The position numbers and the translations under genes were made by a program. From contig SUVO01000013.1 of the NCBI GenBank assembly GCA_015061955.1, forward strand, positions 1 through 64,000: a stretch of 64,000 nucleotides of DNA. The letters run 5' to 3'. The notes beneath the pieces are model-generated. The model worked only from the letters and a program-made list of their open reading frames with translations. It was not told the DNA's origin and did no database searches. Below are positions 7,365-15,083 of this stretch, piece by piece. Position 1 is the first letter of the stretch; each line of letters begins with the position of its first letter. The DNA is from Verrucomicrobiaceae bacterium (lineage in GTDB: Bacteria > Verrucomicrobiota > Verrucomicrobiia > Opitutales > Intestinicryptomonadaceae).

Positions 7365-9486
7365 AATATTTGTTGCTGTAATTTTTTTGTGGACTTCGTT
7401 TGTGTGCTTTGGACAAGATTCATATCGTCCAAGTGTTGCGTATGTGTATCCAGCAGGCGCTCAAGTGGGATCGACTGTTCGTGTTATCTTTGGTGGTATA
7501 AGATTAGATAATGCCGAAGAAGTTATAGTTTCGGGTGGTGGTGTTTCTGCAAAAATTATAGAATATATAAAGCCTTTGCGTCAGGGCGAAGTTGCTAAAA
7601 CGCGTTTAAATTTAGAAAAGAAGTTTGTAGAAGATAATCCAGAAGTTAAAGAAAAAATAAAGGAACTCGGTTTAGAAGGTCAGCGTTATCTGCGACATGA
7701 AACTATGAAACTTCCTGAAAATAAAAAGATAATGGCTGATGCCGACAAAAGCTATTATTTGCGTTTGGTTTCTACCGATGCACTTGCAGAAACGCTTGAA
7801 GTTGAATTGCAGGTATCGCCAAATGCCGATTTGGGTGAAAGGCAAATTCTCGTACGCACAACAACAGGGTTGTCTAAACCAAAGAAATTTATAATTTCTG
7901 ATATGCCCGAAGTTGCAAAACCTTCTTTGCGTAAAACAGCTATTGAGCGTTCTAATTCTCCTATATACAAGTATGGTGCTTATTCAATGGCGTCAAAAAA
8001 ACACGTTGCACAACCTTTCCCTGAAATAGAAATAAAGCCTCCTGTGATTGCAAATGGTCAAATTACAGAAGGCGCAGTTGATGTGTATAAATTTAACGCA
8101 ACTAAAGGAGAAACTTTTCATTTATCTGTTGAAGCTCAAAAGTTAATTCCGTATATATCAGATGCTGTTCCTGGGTGGTTTCAAACTGTAATTAGAGTGT
8201 TTGATTGCGATGGTAAAGAAGTTGCGTATAACGACGACTTTCACTTCTTTCCAGATTCTCGTTTAAGTTTTACTGCTAAAAAAGACGGCTTTTATAAAGT
8301 GGAAATACACGATGCCATTTACAGAAGTAGAGAGGATTTTGTGTACAGACTTATTGTTTCTAAAAGTCCGTTGCACGATGTAGTTGCAAATTTTATAATG
8401 CCAGAAAAACCTGAAAATTCACTGTTATTCGAGAATGGCATAATATCAAAAAAGGGTCAGCAAAATGCTTACGAGTTGGTGCTTAAGAAAAATCAGCGTG
8501 TAATCGCCGAGGTTTTTGCTCGCCGACAAAATTCGCCCTTAGATAGCTTTTTGTACATAACCGATCCATCTGGCAAACGCATAAAACGAAACGATGATTA
8601 TTACGATGAAACAAGTGGTTTAACTACTCATCATGCTGATTCTCGAATTGATTTTGTTCCGAAAGAGAATGGTAAATATACGTTTTATGTAAGCGATACA
8701 ATCGGCAATGCATCGTTAAATCATAGTTATGTTTTCAATGTTCGCGAGCCATCAATCGATTTTAAGATATTCTCGTACAATAGTACAGCAAGTGTACGCA
8801 GAAGTGGTATATTGTCGTTCAAGTTGAAAGTTTTTCGCGATTATGGCAAAAAATATCCGATAACGTTATCGGCAAATTTGCCTGATGGTTGGGAATTGTT
8901 AAATCCGACAATAAATTCTAAAGATACTGAACACGAGTTGTTAATTAAACCTAACGATAATTTTGCAACCGTTCCAATTTCAATATTTGCTTCTGTAAAA
9001 ACAAAAGATAAGATTATAAAACGCGAAGTAATACCAGCCGATTATCTAATGCAAGCATTTTATTATCGACACTTTGTGCCTGCAAACTCGTTCTTCTGTG
9101 CAGTAAGTAATAATATTAAAAACTTTAGAGCTCAAAAGCACATGAAGTTTTTGTTCCCATCTAACGATTATATTGCATACGTTCCTTTAGAAAATTCCCT
9201 ACGATTGCCAATTGCTATAACGCCCAAACACCAGTATTGGCAAATTGTACCAACCATTAAAAGCGATATTCTTGAGGTCGGTAAAGTTTATTGGGGCAAA
9301 AAGCTTTTGTATGTAGAAATAAAACCTAAAAAGAACGCAAAAGAAAAAGATAGCGATTTTGTTCATATAAATTTGTTCTATAAAGCTGGTAGTAAGTTAA
9401 TGGAATTCGATAGAACTCCTCCATATCGTTTTGTTGTTTGCAAGAAGATAGATAAAAAAATCAGCCAAAGAACAAAAATAAAGTAG
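7357..9486 (+). CDS. Exported PPC-domain protein (third gene of the DUF1549/DUF1501 operon)
   Basis: 709 aa from the ATG at 7357. I chose this start over an in-frame GTG at 7336 because it gives a clean signal peptide (MRKIFVAVIFLWTSFVCFG) and has AAGGAGA 6 bp upstream. After the signal comes an IPT/TIG-like stretch (PSVAYVYPAGAQVGSTVRV). Two PPC-like beta-domains follow: GAVDVYKFNATKGETFHLSV, then AYELVLKKNQRVIAEVFARR with YITDPSGKRIKRNDD. No protease catalytic motif is visible, so it is probably a binding or structural surface protein. Proteins like this commonly accompany DUF1549/DUF1501 pairs in planctomycetes. Confidence 0.75.
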   Translation: MRKIFVAVIFLWTSFVCFGQDSYRPSVAYVYPAGAQVGSTVRVIFGGIRLDNAEEVIVSGGGVSAKIIEYIKPLRQGEVAKTRLNLEKKFVEDNPEVKEKIKELGLEGQRYLRHETMKLPENKKIMADADKSYYLRLVSTDALAETLEVELQVSPNADLGERQILVRTTTGLSKPKKFIISDMPEVAKPSLRKTAIERSNSPIYKYGAYSMASKKHVAQPFPEIEIKPPVIANGQITEGAVDVYKFNATKGETFHLSVEAQKLIPYISDAVPGWFQTVIRVFDCDGKEVAYNDDFHFFPDSRLSFTAKKDGFYKVEIHDAIYRSREDFVYRLIVSKSPLHDVVANFIMPEKPENSLLFENGIISKKGQQNAYELVLKKNQRVIAEVFARRQNSPLDSFLYITDPSGKRIKRNDDYYDETSGLTTHHADSRIDFVPKENGKYTFYVSDTIGNASLNHSYVFNVREPSIDFKIFSYNSTASVRRSGILSFKLKVFRDYGKKYPITLSANLPDGWELLNPTINSKDTEHELLIKPNDNFATVPISIFASVKTKDKIIKREVIPADYLMQAFYYRHFVPANSFFCAVSNNIKNFRAQKHMKFLFPSNDYIAYVPLENSLRLPIAITPKHQYWQIVPTIKSDILEVGKVYWGKKLLYVEIKPKKNAKEKDSDFVHINLFYKAGSKLMEFDRTPPYRFVVCKKIDKKISQRTKIK

Positions 9487-9519
9487 TAAAACCAAATAAA
9501 AAGGTTGTCGTAAAATAGA

Positions 9520-9933
9520 TTAGTAAACGTTTTCGTAATGACGAATGTCAGGGTGTGCTTTGTTGTTTGGATCGTAGTTTACTTCAACAGCATCAAAGCG
9601 CCATGTTTTAGGTTTGCGTTTTAAGGTTGCTATGTAATCTTTGGCACAAGTGCGTACTGCAATCTTTTTGCGTTTGCCAACTGCCGAAAAATATCCACTT
9701 ACTTTTGCTGTGTTAGTGCGAGTTTTTACTTCTACAAATACTAATACGTTTTGGTGTTGGCTGATTATATCGATTTCGTTGTTTTTGCTCCTGAAATTGC
9801 GTTTTAGAATTTTGTAGCCTTTTTGTTTCAAGAATTTTGTTGCTAAATCTTCCCCCATATTACCAATCTTTTTTGTTTCAGGTATTGGTTTTGCAAATAT
9901 AGATACGAAGAAATTTACAATTTTTTTAAACAT
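9520..9933 (-). CDS. yraN: YraN/UPF0102 family nuclease-like protein
   Basis: 137 aa. The core from about residue 26 (GEDLATKFLKQKGYKILKRN, NNEIDIISQ, LVFVEVKTRT) matches the UPF0102 fold. This is related to Holliday-junction resolvases and restriction endonucleases: E of GEDLA, D of EIDII and ExK of EVKTR form the putative active site. The biological role is unsettled. About 25 extra N-terminal residues precede the core. It is divergent from the alanine racemase gene, whose assigned start is only 26 bp away. Confidence 0.85.
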   Translation of the reverse strand: MFKKIVNFFVSIFAKPIPETKKIGNMGEDLATKFLKQKGYKILKRNFRSKNNEIDIISQHQNVLVFVEVKTRTNTAKVSGYFSAVGKRKKIAVRTCAKDYIATLKRKPKTWRFDAVEVNYDPNNKAHPDIRHYENVY

Positions 9934-9959
9934 AAGTGTTTGTATAAACTACTATTTAA

Positions 9960-11093
9960 ATGCGTCAAATTTTTTTTACGTTTGACAGTTTAAAAATTTT
10001 GCAAAAACTTTTGGGTATTGTGAATAAATTTCCTCATAGATCTTGGATTGAAGTAGATTTTGAACGCTTAGAAGCTAACGTACGCAACATAAAAGCATCG
10101 TTGCCTGAAGGCGTAAAATATGTGTGTGTTGTGAAAGCCGATGCCTATGGACACTGTATGCCTCAGGCATTAGTGCGTTTCTTGAAAGGTGGTGCCGATA
10201 TTTTTGCAGTTGCTAATCTTTACGAGGCATCGCGTGTTCGAGAGATTGTATCCGATAAACCAGTGTTGGTGCTTAGTCCAATTCTCCGGCAAGAGCGTAA
10301 TTTAGTTTTTGAATATGGTGCCACGCCAGCAGTGTCGTCGTATAACGAGGCAAAAGCGTTTTCTGAAATGGCTCGAGAACGTGGAAAAGTTTTGGGTATT
10401 CACATTAAGTTAGATACTGGTATGGGACGCGTTGGTATTTGGCACGCTAATGCTGACGAAGTAATAATGCAGATTAAAAAACTGCCAAACGTAAAAATAA
10501 CTGGTATATTTTCGCATCTTTCAAGTGCAGATAGCGATATTGAATACACAAAACAACAAGTTGAAATCTTTAAAAGTGTTGTTCAAAAGCATGCCGATAA
10601 CGATATGTTAATTCATTTGCATAATAGTGCTGGATTACGCTATATATCGGTAGAAAAACCATTCAATGCTGTAAGAATGGGACTTTTGCAGTATGGTATA
10701 AATCCACATGACGATTGTGGTGGATACGAAAATTTAAATCTTAAGCCAGTGTTGGCATTTAAGTCTCGTATAATATCTATTGCCGAGGCAGATGGTAGAA
10801 AAATTGCAAGTGTGTGTGCTGGATACGCCGATGGCGTGCCTTCGGGATTTACTTCTGAAGCGTGCGTTCTTGTTGGTGGTAAACGTTGTCAGATTGTTGG
10901 AAACGTAAGTTTAGACGAGTGCATCATAAATATCGAAAATGCCCCAGATGCTGAAGTTGGCGATGAAGTTGTATTTATTGGAGAGCAGGGCGATGGCGAA
11001 ATTTCACTTGCTGATTACAGTAGATGGACACGTCGTATTCCTTGGGAGACTATGGTTGCTATACCTCGTAGGGTTGACAGAATTTTAAAGTAA
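9960..11093 (+). CDS. alr: Alanine racemase
   Basis: 377 aa. Interconverts L- and D-alanine for peptidoglycan. PLP lysine K59 sits in VVKADAYGH. DTGMGRVG, NSAGLR, VRMGLLQYGINP and the catalytic Tyr in CAGYADGVP are all present, so it should be active. One usually conserved segment differs: NVSLDECIIN instead of the family's GRVSMD. The ATG at 9960 gives ~25 residues before the conserved region; a GTG at 10020 is an alternative because the gap to yraN is only 26 bp. A second, degenerate copy of this family lies at 26693-27820. Confidence 0.9.
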   Translation: MRQIFFTFDSLKILQKLLGIVNKFPHRSWIEVDFERLEANVRNIKASLPEGVKYVCVVKADAYGHCMPQALVRFLKGGADIFAVANLYEASRVREIVSDKPVLVLSPILRQERNLVFEYGATPAVSSYNEAKAFSEMARERGKVLGIHIKLDTGMGRVGIWHANADEVIMQIKKLPNVKITGIFSHLSSADSDIEYTKQQVEIFKSVVQKHADNDMLIHLHNSAGLRYISVEKPFNAVRMGLLQYGINPHDDCGGYENLNLKPVLAFKSRIISIAEADGRKIASVCAGYADGVPSGFTSEACVLVGGKRCQIVGNVSLDECIINIENAPDAEVGDEVVFIGEQGDGEISLADYSRWTRRIPWETMVAIPRRVDRILK

Positions 11094-11107
11094 ATATAAT
11101 GCTTGAC

Positions 11108-11113
11108 TATAAT
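11108..11113 (+). promoter_or_regulatory. Candidate -10 element before the GH-like lipoprotein gene
   Basis: Exact TATAAT inside TTGACTATAATTTT, about 25 bp before the ATG at 11138, which would give a short leader holding AAGG. No good -35 lies at normal distance, so support is modest. Confidence 0.3.
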
Positions 11114-11137
11114 TTTGGTATTTCATAAAAGGTGCCT

Positions 11138-13009
11138 ATGAAATACTTATCTTACTTAATGATGGTGGTAGTGTTTGTAGTTGCAGGTTGTTGCGATAAC
11201 AAATGTACCGATAATAAAACAGCAAATACTCTAAAAGGAAATAATTGCACTAAAAATGTTTGTGCTGAAACGGTAAAAACACTTCCAAAGGTTGTAGCCC
11301 CAAAACAAGCCGATATGTTTGCTAAGGCGAAGGTCGTTTTTGAATATATAGATGGCAAGCAGCAGCAACAAGAACGCAATCTTACTTGGACTAACGATGG
11401 TGCATGGCGAATAGTCTTGAAAAAAGATGAGCTTAACGCAATGAAGAATTTGAAGACTGTCGATATTCTTCTTCCAGCATGTTACGCAAAGAAAGGCGAA
11501 AAAGGTTATTTTATAAATACTCGCAATATGATTGCAACGTATAAACTTGACAATGGCGAGTACTCAACAAAAGCTCGTAATCCAGTAGCGTTCTTTGGTA
11601 TGAAAAATCCAAGAGCCACATGGGCTGTAATTGTCAAGGGTTTGCGTTTAGAGTACAGTATGGTTGCCATTGCAAAAAAGGGAGAATACAAAGTTTTCCC
11701 ACGTTTTGAAATAGAAATGATGGAAGGTTTTCCAGTATATGAAGATGCAGTTGTAGATTTTTATCCATTGTGCAAAAAAGCAACATATGTCGATATGGCA
11801 AAAGTCTATCGCAAATGGCAATTAGATAGAGGCGAAGTAAAGCCGTTGAAAGAACGCATCAAGACAAATCCTAAGCTTGAACGTATGGCAAAATCGATTG
11901 TTTGTCGTGTTCAGCATGGTGGTAAACCTGCACCAAGAGATAAAAAAGGTAGAAAAATTCCAACTGACTTTACTCCTGAAACCGAGTTGCCAATGCGTGT
12001 TTCAACAACTTGCGAACAGGCTACCGAGGCTATTAAAAACCTCAAAAAGTTTGGTTGCGAATATGTCGATTTACAAGAAGTAGGTTGGAATATTCGTGGT
12101 CATGATGGTCGTTATCCTCAGTTGTTGCCAGTTGAACCAGCTATCGGTGGCGAAGAAAAACTTAAAGAAACAGTCGAAACTGCAAAGAAGCTTGGCTATA
12201 ATATTTCTGCTCACGTCAATCATACTGATGTTTATAAAATTGCAAATAGTTGGGATGAATCGTATGTTGCAAAACGTAAAGACGGCAGTTTAATGTATGT
12301 TGGTGCATGGGCAGGGGGCAAGGCATATACACCATGTCCGCAGGCAATTTTTGAGCTTTTCCCAAAGAAAGATTATTTGATGATTAGAGATAGGTTGGGC
12401 TTTAATGGTATGCAACATGTCGATGTTATTTCGGCTATTGCTCCAAAGATGTGCCACGATCCAAAACATAGACTAAATCGCAAAGAGTGGACAGAAGCTT
12501 ATTTGCGTATTATGAAATATGGACATGAAGTTTCTGGTGGCTTTACATCTGAATGTGGCTACGACCACGTTGTAAAATATCTCGATTGGGCATTTTATAA
12601 TAATCATGGTATGCGTTTGCCTAAGATGTTTGATAGACACGTTCCGACATGGCAAATTGTCTATCATGGTATAGTTCCATCTGCTCAATTCTTCAGCGAT
12701 ACAAATAATAATATCAAAAAAGATTGGCAAGAAATTCGCTTGCATCATGCCGAGTTTGGTGGTCGTCCAGTGTATTATGGTCCGTGGACAAAGAAAGGGT
12801 ATGTTGAAAAATATGTAAAACCACTCTACGATGAATATCAAAAGGTTTCACACTTGCAACTTGAGTTCATGGAAGACCATAAAAAAATTGGTGATGACGT
12901 TTATCTTACAGTTTACAGTAATGGTCAAGAAGTTGTAACAAATTATTCTGATATAACAATAGAATATAAGGGTAAACCGGTTTTCCCTAAAGATTACAGA
13001 TTGTATTAA
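11138..13009 (+). CDS. Predicted lipoprotein, TIM-barrel glycoside-hydrolase-like (DUF5696-like)
   Basis: 623 aa from the ATG at 11138; an in-frame GTG lies 6 bp upstream but AAAAGG fits the ATG better. Lipobox VVAGC in the first 20 residues predicts a membrane-anchored exported protein. After a beta-rich N-terminal half, a probable TIM barrel runs from about residue 245: YVDLQEVGWNIRGHDGRYPQ, GYNISAHVNHTDVYK, GFNGMQHVDVISA, SGGFTSECGYDHV. This resembles DUF5696/GH-like proteins; the catalytic residues and substrate are not certain. The exported protein at 32564-34462 has a similar overall plan and may be a distant relative. Confidence 0.5.
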   Translation: MKYLSYLMMVVVFVVAGCCDNKCTDNKTANTLKGNNCTKNVCAETVKTLPKVVAPKQADMFAKAKVVFEYIDGKQQQQERNLTWTNDGAWRIVLKKDELNAMKNLKTVDILLPACYAKKGEKGYFINTRNMIATYKLDNGEYSTKARNPVAFFGMKNPRATWAVIVKGLRLEYSMVAIAKKGEYKVFPRFEIEMMEGFPVYEDAVVDFYPLCKKATYVDMAKVYRKWQLDRGEVKPLKERIKTNPKLERMAKSIVCRVQHGGKPAPRDKKGRKIPTDFTPETELPMRVSTTCEQATEAIKNLKKFGCEYVDLQEVGWNIRGHDGRYPQLLPVEPAIGGEEKLKETVETAKKLGYNISAHVNHTDVYKIANSWDESYVAKRKDGSLMYVGAWAGGKAYTPCPQAIFELFPKKDYLMIRDRLGFNGMQHVDVISAIAPKMCHDPKHRLNRKEWTEAYLRIMKYGHEVSGGFTSECGYDHVVKYLDWAFYNNHGMRLPKMFDRHVPTWQIVYHGIVPSAQFFSDTNNNIKKDWQEIRLHHAEFGGRPVYYGPWTKKGYVEKYVKPLYDEYQKVSHLQLEFMEDHKKIGDDVYLTVYSNGQEVVTNYSDITIEYKGKPVFPKDYRLY

Positions 13010-13021
13010 ATTTTATGATGA

Positions 13022-13051
13022 AGGGCGTGAAATCACGCCCTGTTTTTTTTT
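13022..13051 (+). terminator. Intrinsic terminator after the GH-like lipoprotein gene
   Basis: AGGGCGTGA and TCACGCCCT form a GC-rich stem with a tiny loop, followed by GTTTTTTTTT. Placed 12 bp after the stop at 13009. Confidence 0.85.
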
Positions 13052-13085
13052 ATTGTAAATTAGAAAAAGAGTGCCGATGTTTTCT

Positions 13086-14423
13086 CTAACGCATCCAGCC
13101 TTCTATTTTAAAGTTTTTTTCAAGTAATTTTTCTTCTAGAGAGCCATCATCGGGAACAAACCATACTTCAAATCTGGCTAAATAGTGCTTGTCCCAATCG
13201 CCTTCGTATATGGTAAAATGGGAGAACGATGAATAAACTTCATTAGAATTTTCAGACCATCCAATGTATTCGGTTGTTGCCATTTTCAACCTGTTTTTCG
13301 ATAATTGTGTGTTTTTTGTAATTTCAAAGGCTTTCAGATATATGTAGCCCGAACGTTTTGGATTTACCCAAATTTCTGCATTGTAAATACCTCCTTGTAC
13401 TGATTTTCTAAGCAATATATCAGGTTTTCCTATTTTTACAGAGTATGGTGGTAGTAGTTTTTTTACTTCATCAAAATTATTGAAAGATAATATTTTTTTA
13501 AATTCTTCTTCTAATAATTCAAATGTTTTTGCAGTTAAACGAGGTTGATTAACTTTGTTTTGTTCAAATATTTCTATAGTGTAATTTTTTGTTGGAATTA
13601 AAGTATATAAGTTGAAAAAATCATTTTCAATTCGTGGCTTGTTTGCTTTTGGCGAATTGTAAGAACTAAAATTTCCTAAATTGAGATAGCATCGGTATTG
13701 AAAATTATCTTCTTTAAAAGAAGAACGCCATACAACTAAGTTTTCATGAAGGATTGGATATGGATATTTGTTTATTTGCCAACGATGTCGGGCTTGTAGT
13801 ACTTTGTTGCTTATTGTCAAGTTCCATTCAGAACTTGACGCTAAGTAGCGCTTTAGTAGATTTAGATTTTTGATTGAAAGATTTTCGAGCGATGGAATTT
13901 GTTTTTTGTAATCTTTGGTATTTAAAGATTTATCTTTAAATGCACTCATTAACTTGTTTTGAAAACTGTTTTTTTCTGCAACCGAAAAATCATCTTCTTC
14001 TATGATATATTCTAATGGGGATTGGAATGGTACATTTTCCGGAATTTTTAAATCGTTAGCAAAGTTATCCTCCGAAGGACCTAAAAAACCACTAAATAAT
14101 ATAAATAGCAAAGATATGTAAATGAATGGCAATATAAAAATAATTCCTAATATTTCAAGAAATCCTCGTTTAAACCTCTTGTTAATAAATGATATTACTA
14201 TATGAGTTAAATATAAAAAACAAATTATTAAAACTAAAATAAATATACATCCTACAACATATTCTTGAAGAAAACGTCTGAAATCGTAATTATTGATCAA
14301 TAACGTTAAATAATATGTGCAAGTAAATATAGGACATATGAAAAGCGTTGATAAAAATGGAATCCAATTTGAGTTTTTCCACCAATTATAAGTCTTTTTT
14401 ATCAAGTCGATTATAGATTTCAT
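13086..14423 (-). CDS. Membrane protein of unknown function
   Basis: 445 aa, not recognised. The N-terminal ~120 residues hold about three hydrophobic helices (WIPFLSTLFICPIFTCTYYL, VVGCIFILVLIICFLYLTHI, LGIIFILPFIYISLLFILF). A ~320-residue hydrophilic domain follows, beginning FSGFLGPSEDNF and rich in Lys, Asn, Phe and Tyr. The C-terminal half is beta-rich (YNAEIWVNPKRSGYIYLKAF, YEGDWDKHYLARFEVWFVPD). Base composition is more AT-rich than its neighbours. It stands alone between a terminator and the divergent NuoE operon, so context gives no function. Confidence 0.7.
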   Translation of the reverse strand: MKSIIDLIKKTYNWWKNSNWIPFLSTLFICPIFTCTYYLTLLINNYDFRRFLQEYVVGCIFILVLIICFLYLTHIVISFINKRFKRGFLEILGIIFILPFIYISLLFILFSGFLGPSEDNFANDLKIPENVPFQSPLEYIIEEDDFSVAEKNSFQNKLMSAFKDKSLNTKDYKKQIPSLENLSIKNLNLLKRYLASSSEWNLTISNKVLQARHRWQINKYPYPILHENLVVWRSSFKEDNFQYRCYLNLGNFSSYNSPKANKPRIENDFFNLYTLIPTKNYTIEIFEQNKVNQPRLTAKTFELLEEEFKKILSFNNFDEVKKLLPPYSVKIGKPDILLRKSVQGGIYNAEIWVNPKRSGYIYLKAFEITKNTQLSKNRLKMATTEYIGWSENSNEVYSSFSHFTIYEGDWDKHYLARFEVWFVPDDGSLEEKLLEKNFKIEGWMR

Positions 14424-14623
14424 AACACCTTAAATTTTAAAGTTGATTGTAAGAAGTTGTCAAATTAATTTTAATGAGTCTAAAATTTTAAGATATAAAA
14501 CTTCTCAAACGTTAGAGAACGTAATTTTTTTTAAAAAAAAAGTAAAAAAATAGTCGAAAATTGTTGCAAAAATTAAATAGATTTAAGAAAATTCCTCACA
14601 AATAGTTTTATAATAACACAAAC
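14424..14623. promoter_or_regulatory. Divergent promoter region of the NuoE-Nfn operon, with a dyad
   Basis: 200 bp, strongly AT-rich. ACGTT-AGAG-AACGT (about 14509-14522) is a perfect 5-bp inverted repeat next to a T-run. It may be an operator or a weak terminator. TATAAT close to the ATG at 14624 is a possible -10 without a matching -35. I see no Rex-type site. Confidence 0.35.
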
Positions 14624-15082
14624 ATGGAAGAAATAAAAAATTTTAATACTTGGGATTTCTCTAAATACGAGCCAAAACGTGAAAATTTAGTTCCCGCTTT
14701 GCAAGATGTTCAAGAGAAAGACGGATACATTTCTGAAGACGCAGTTTCTGCTCTATCTGAATACTTTTCTATCAGCCGAAGCGACATTTTTTCTGTTTGC
14801 AGTTTTTATGCACAGTTTAAATTCAAAAAACCTGGTAAGCATATAATAAAGGTTTGCAAAGGTACTGCTTGCCACGTTCGTGGTTCGGGGTCATTGTTAG
14901 CTGCGTTAGAAGAACGCTTGGGCATAAAAGAAGGCGAAACTACTGCAGATGGTTTGATTAGCTTGGAACGTGTAGCATGTTTAGGTGCGTGCGCGTTGGC
15001 TCCAGCTATCGTTGTCGACGATAAAGTTTATGGCAGAGTAACTCTTGCTCAACTCAAAAAAATTTTAGAAGGGCTCAAATAA
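14624..15082 (+). CDS. NuoE/HydC-like [2Fe-2S] thioredoxin-fold subunit
   Basis: 152 aa, standard length for NuoE/HydC. A helical N-terminus precedes the thioredoxin-like domain. The four [2Fe-2S] ligands are C78 and C83 (KVCKGTACHV) and C119 and C123 (CLGACALAP). In complex I and bifurcating hydrogenases this subunit passes electrons to or from the flavin subunit. It is first of a tightly packed four-gene operon; the next gene starts 1 bp after its stop. Confidence 0.9.
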   Translation: MEEIKNFNTWDFSKYEPKRENLVPALQDVQEKDGYISEDAVSALSEYFSISRSDIFSVCSFYAQFKFKKPGKHIIKVCKGTACHVRGSGSLLAALEERLGIKEGETTADGLISLERVACLGACALAPAIVVDDKVYGRVTLAQLKKILEGLK

Positions 15083-15083
15083 T

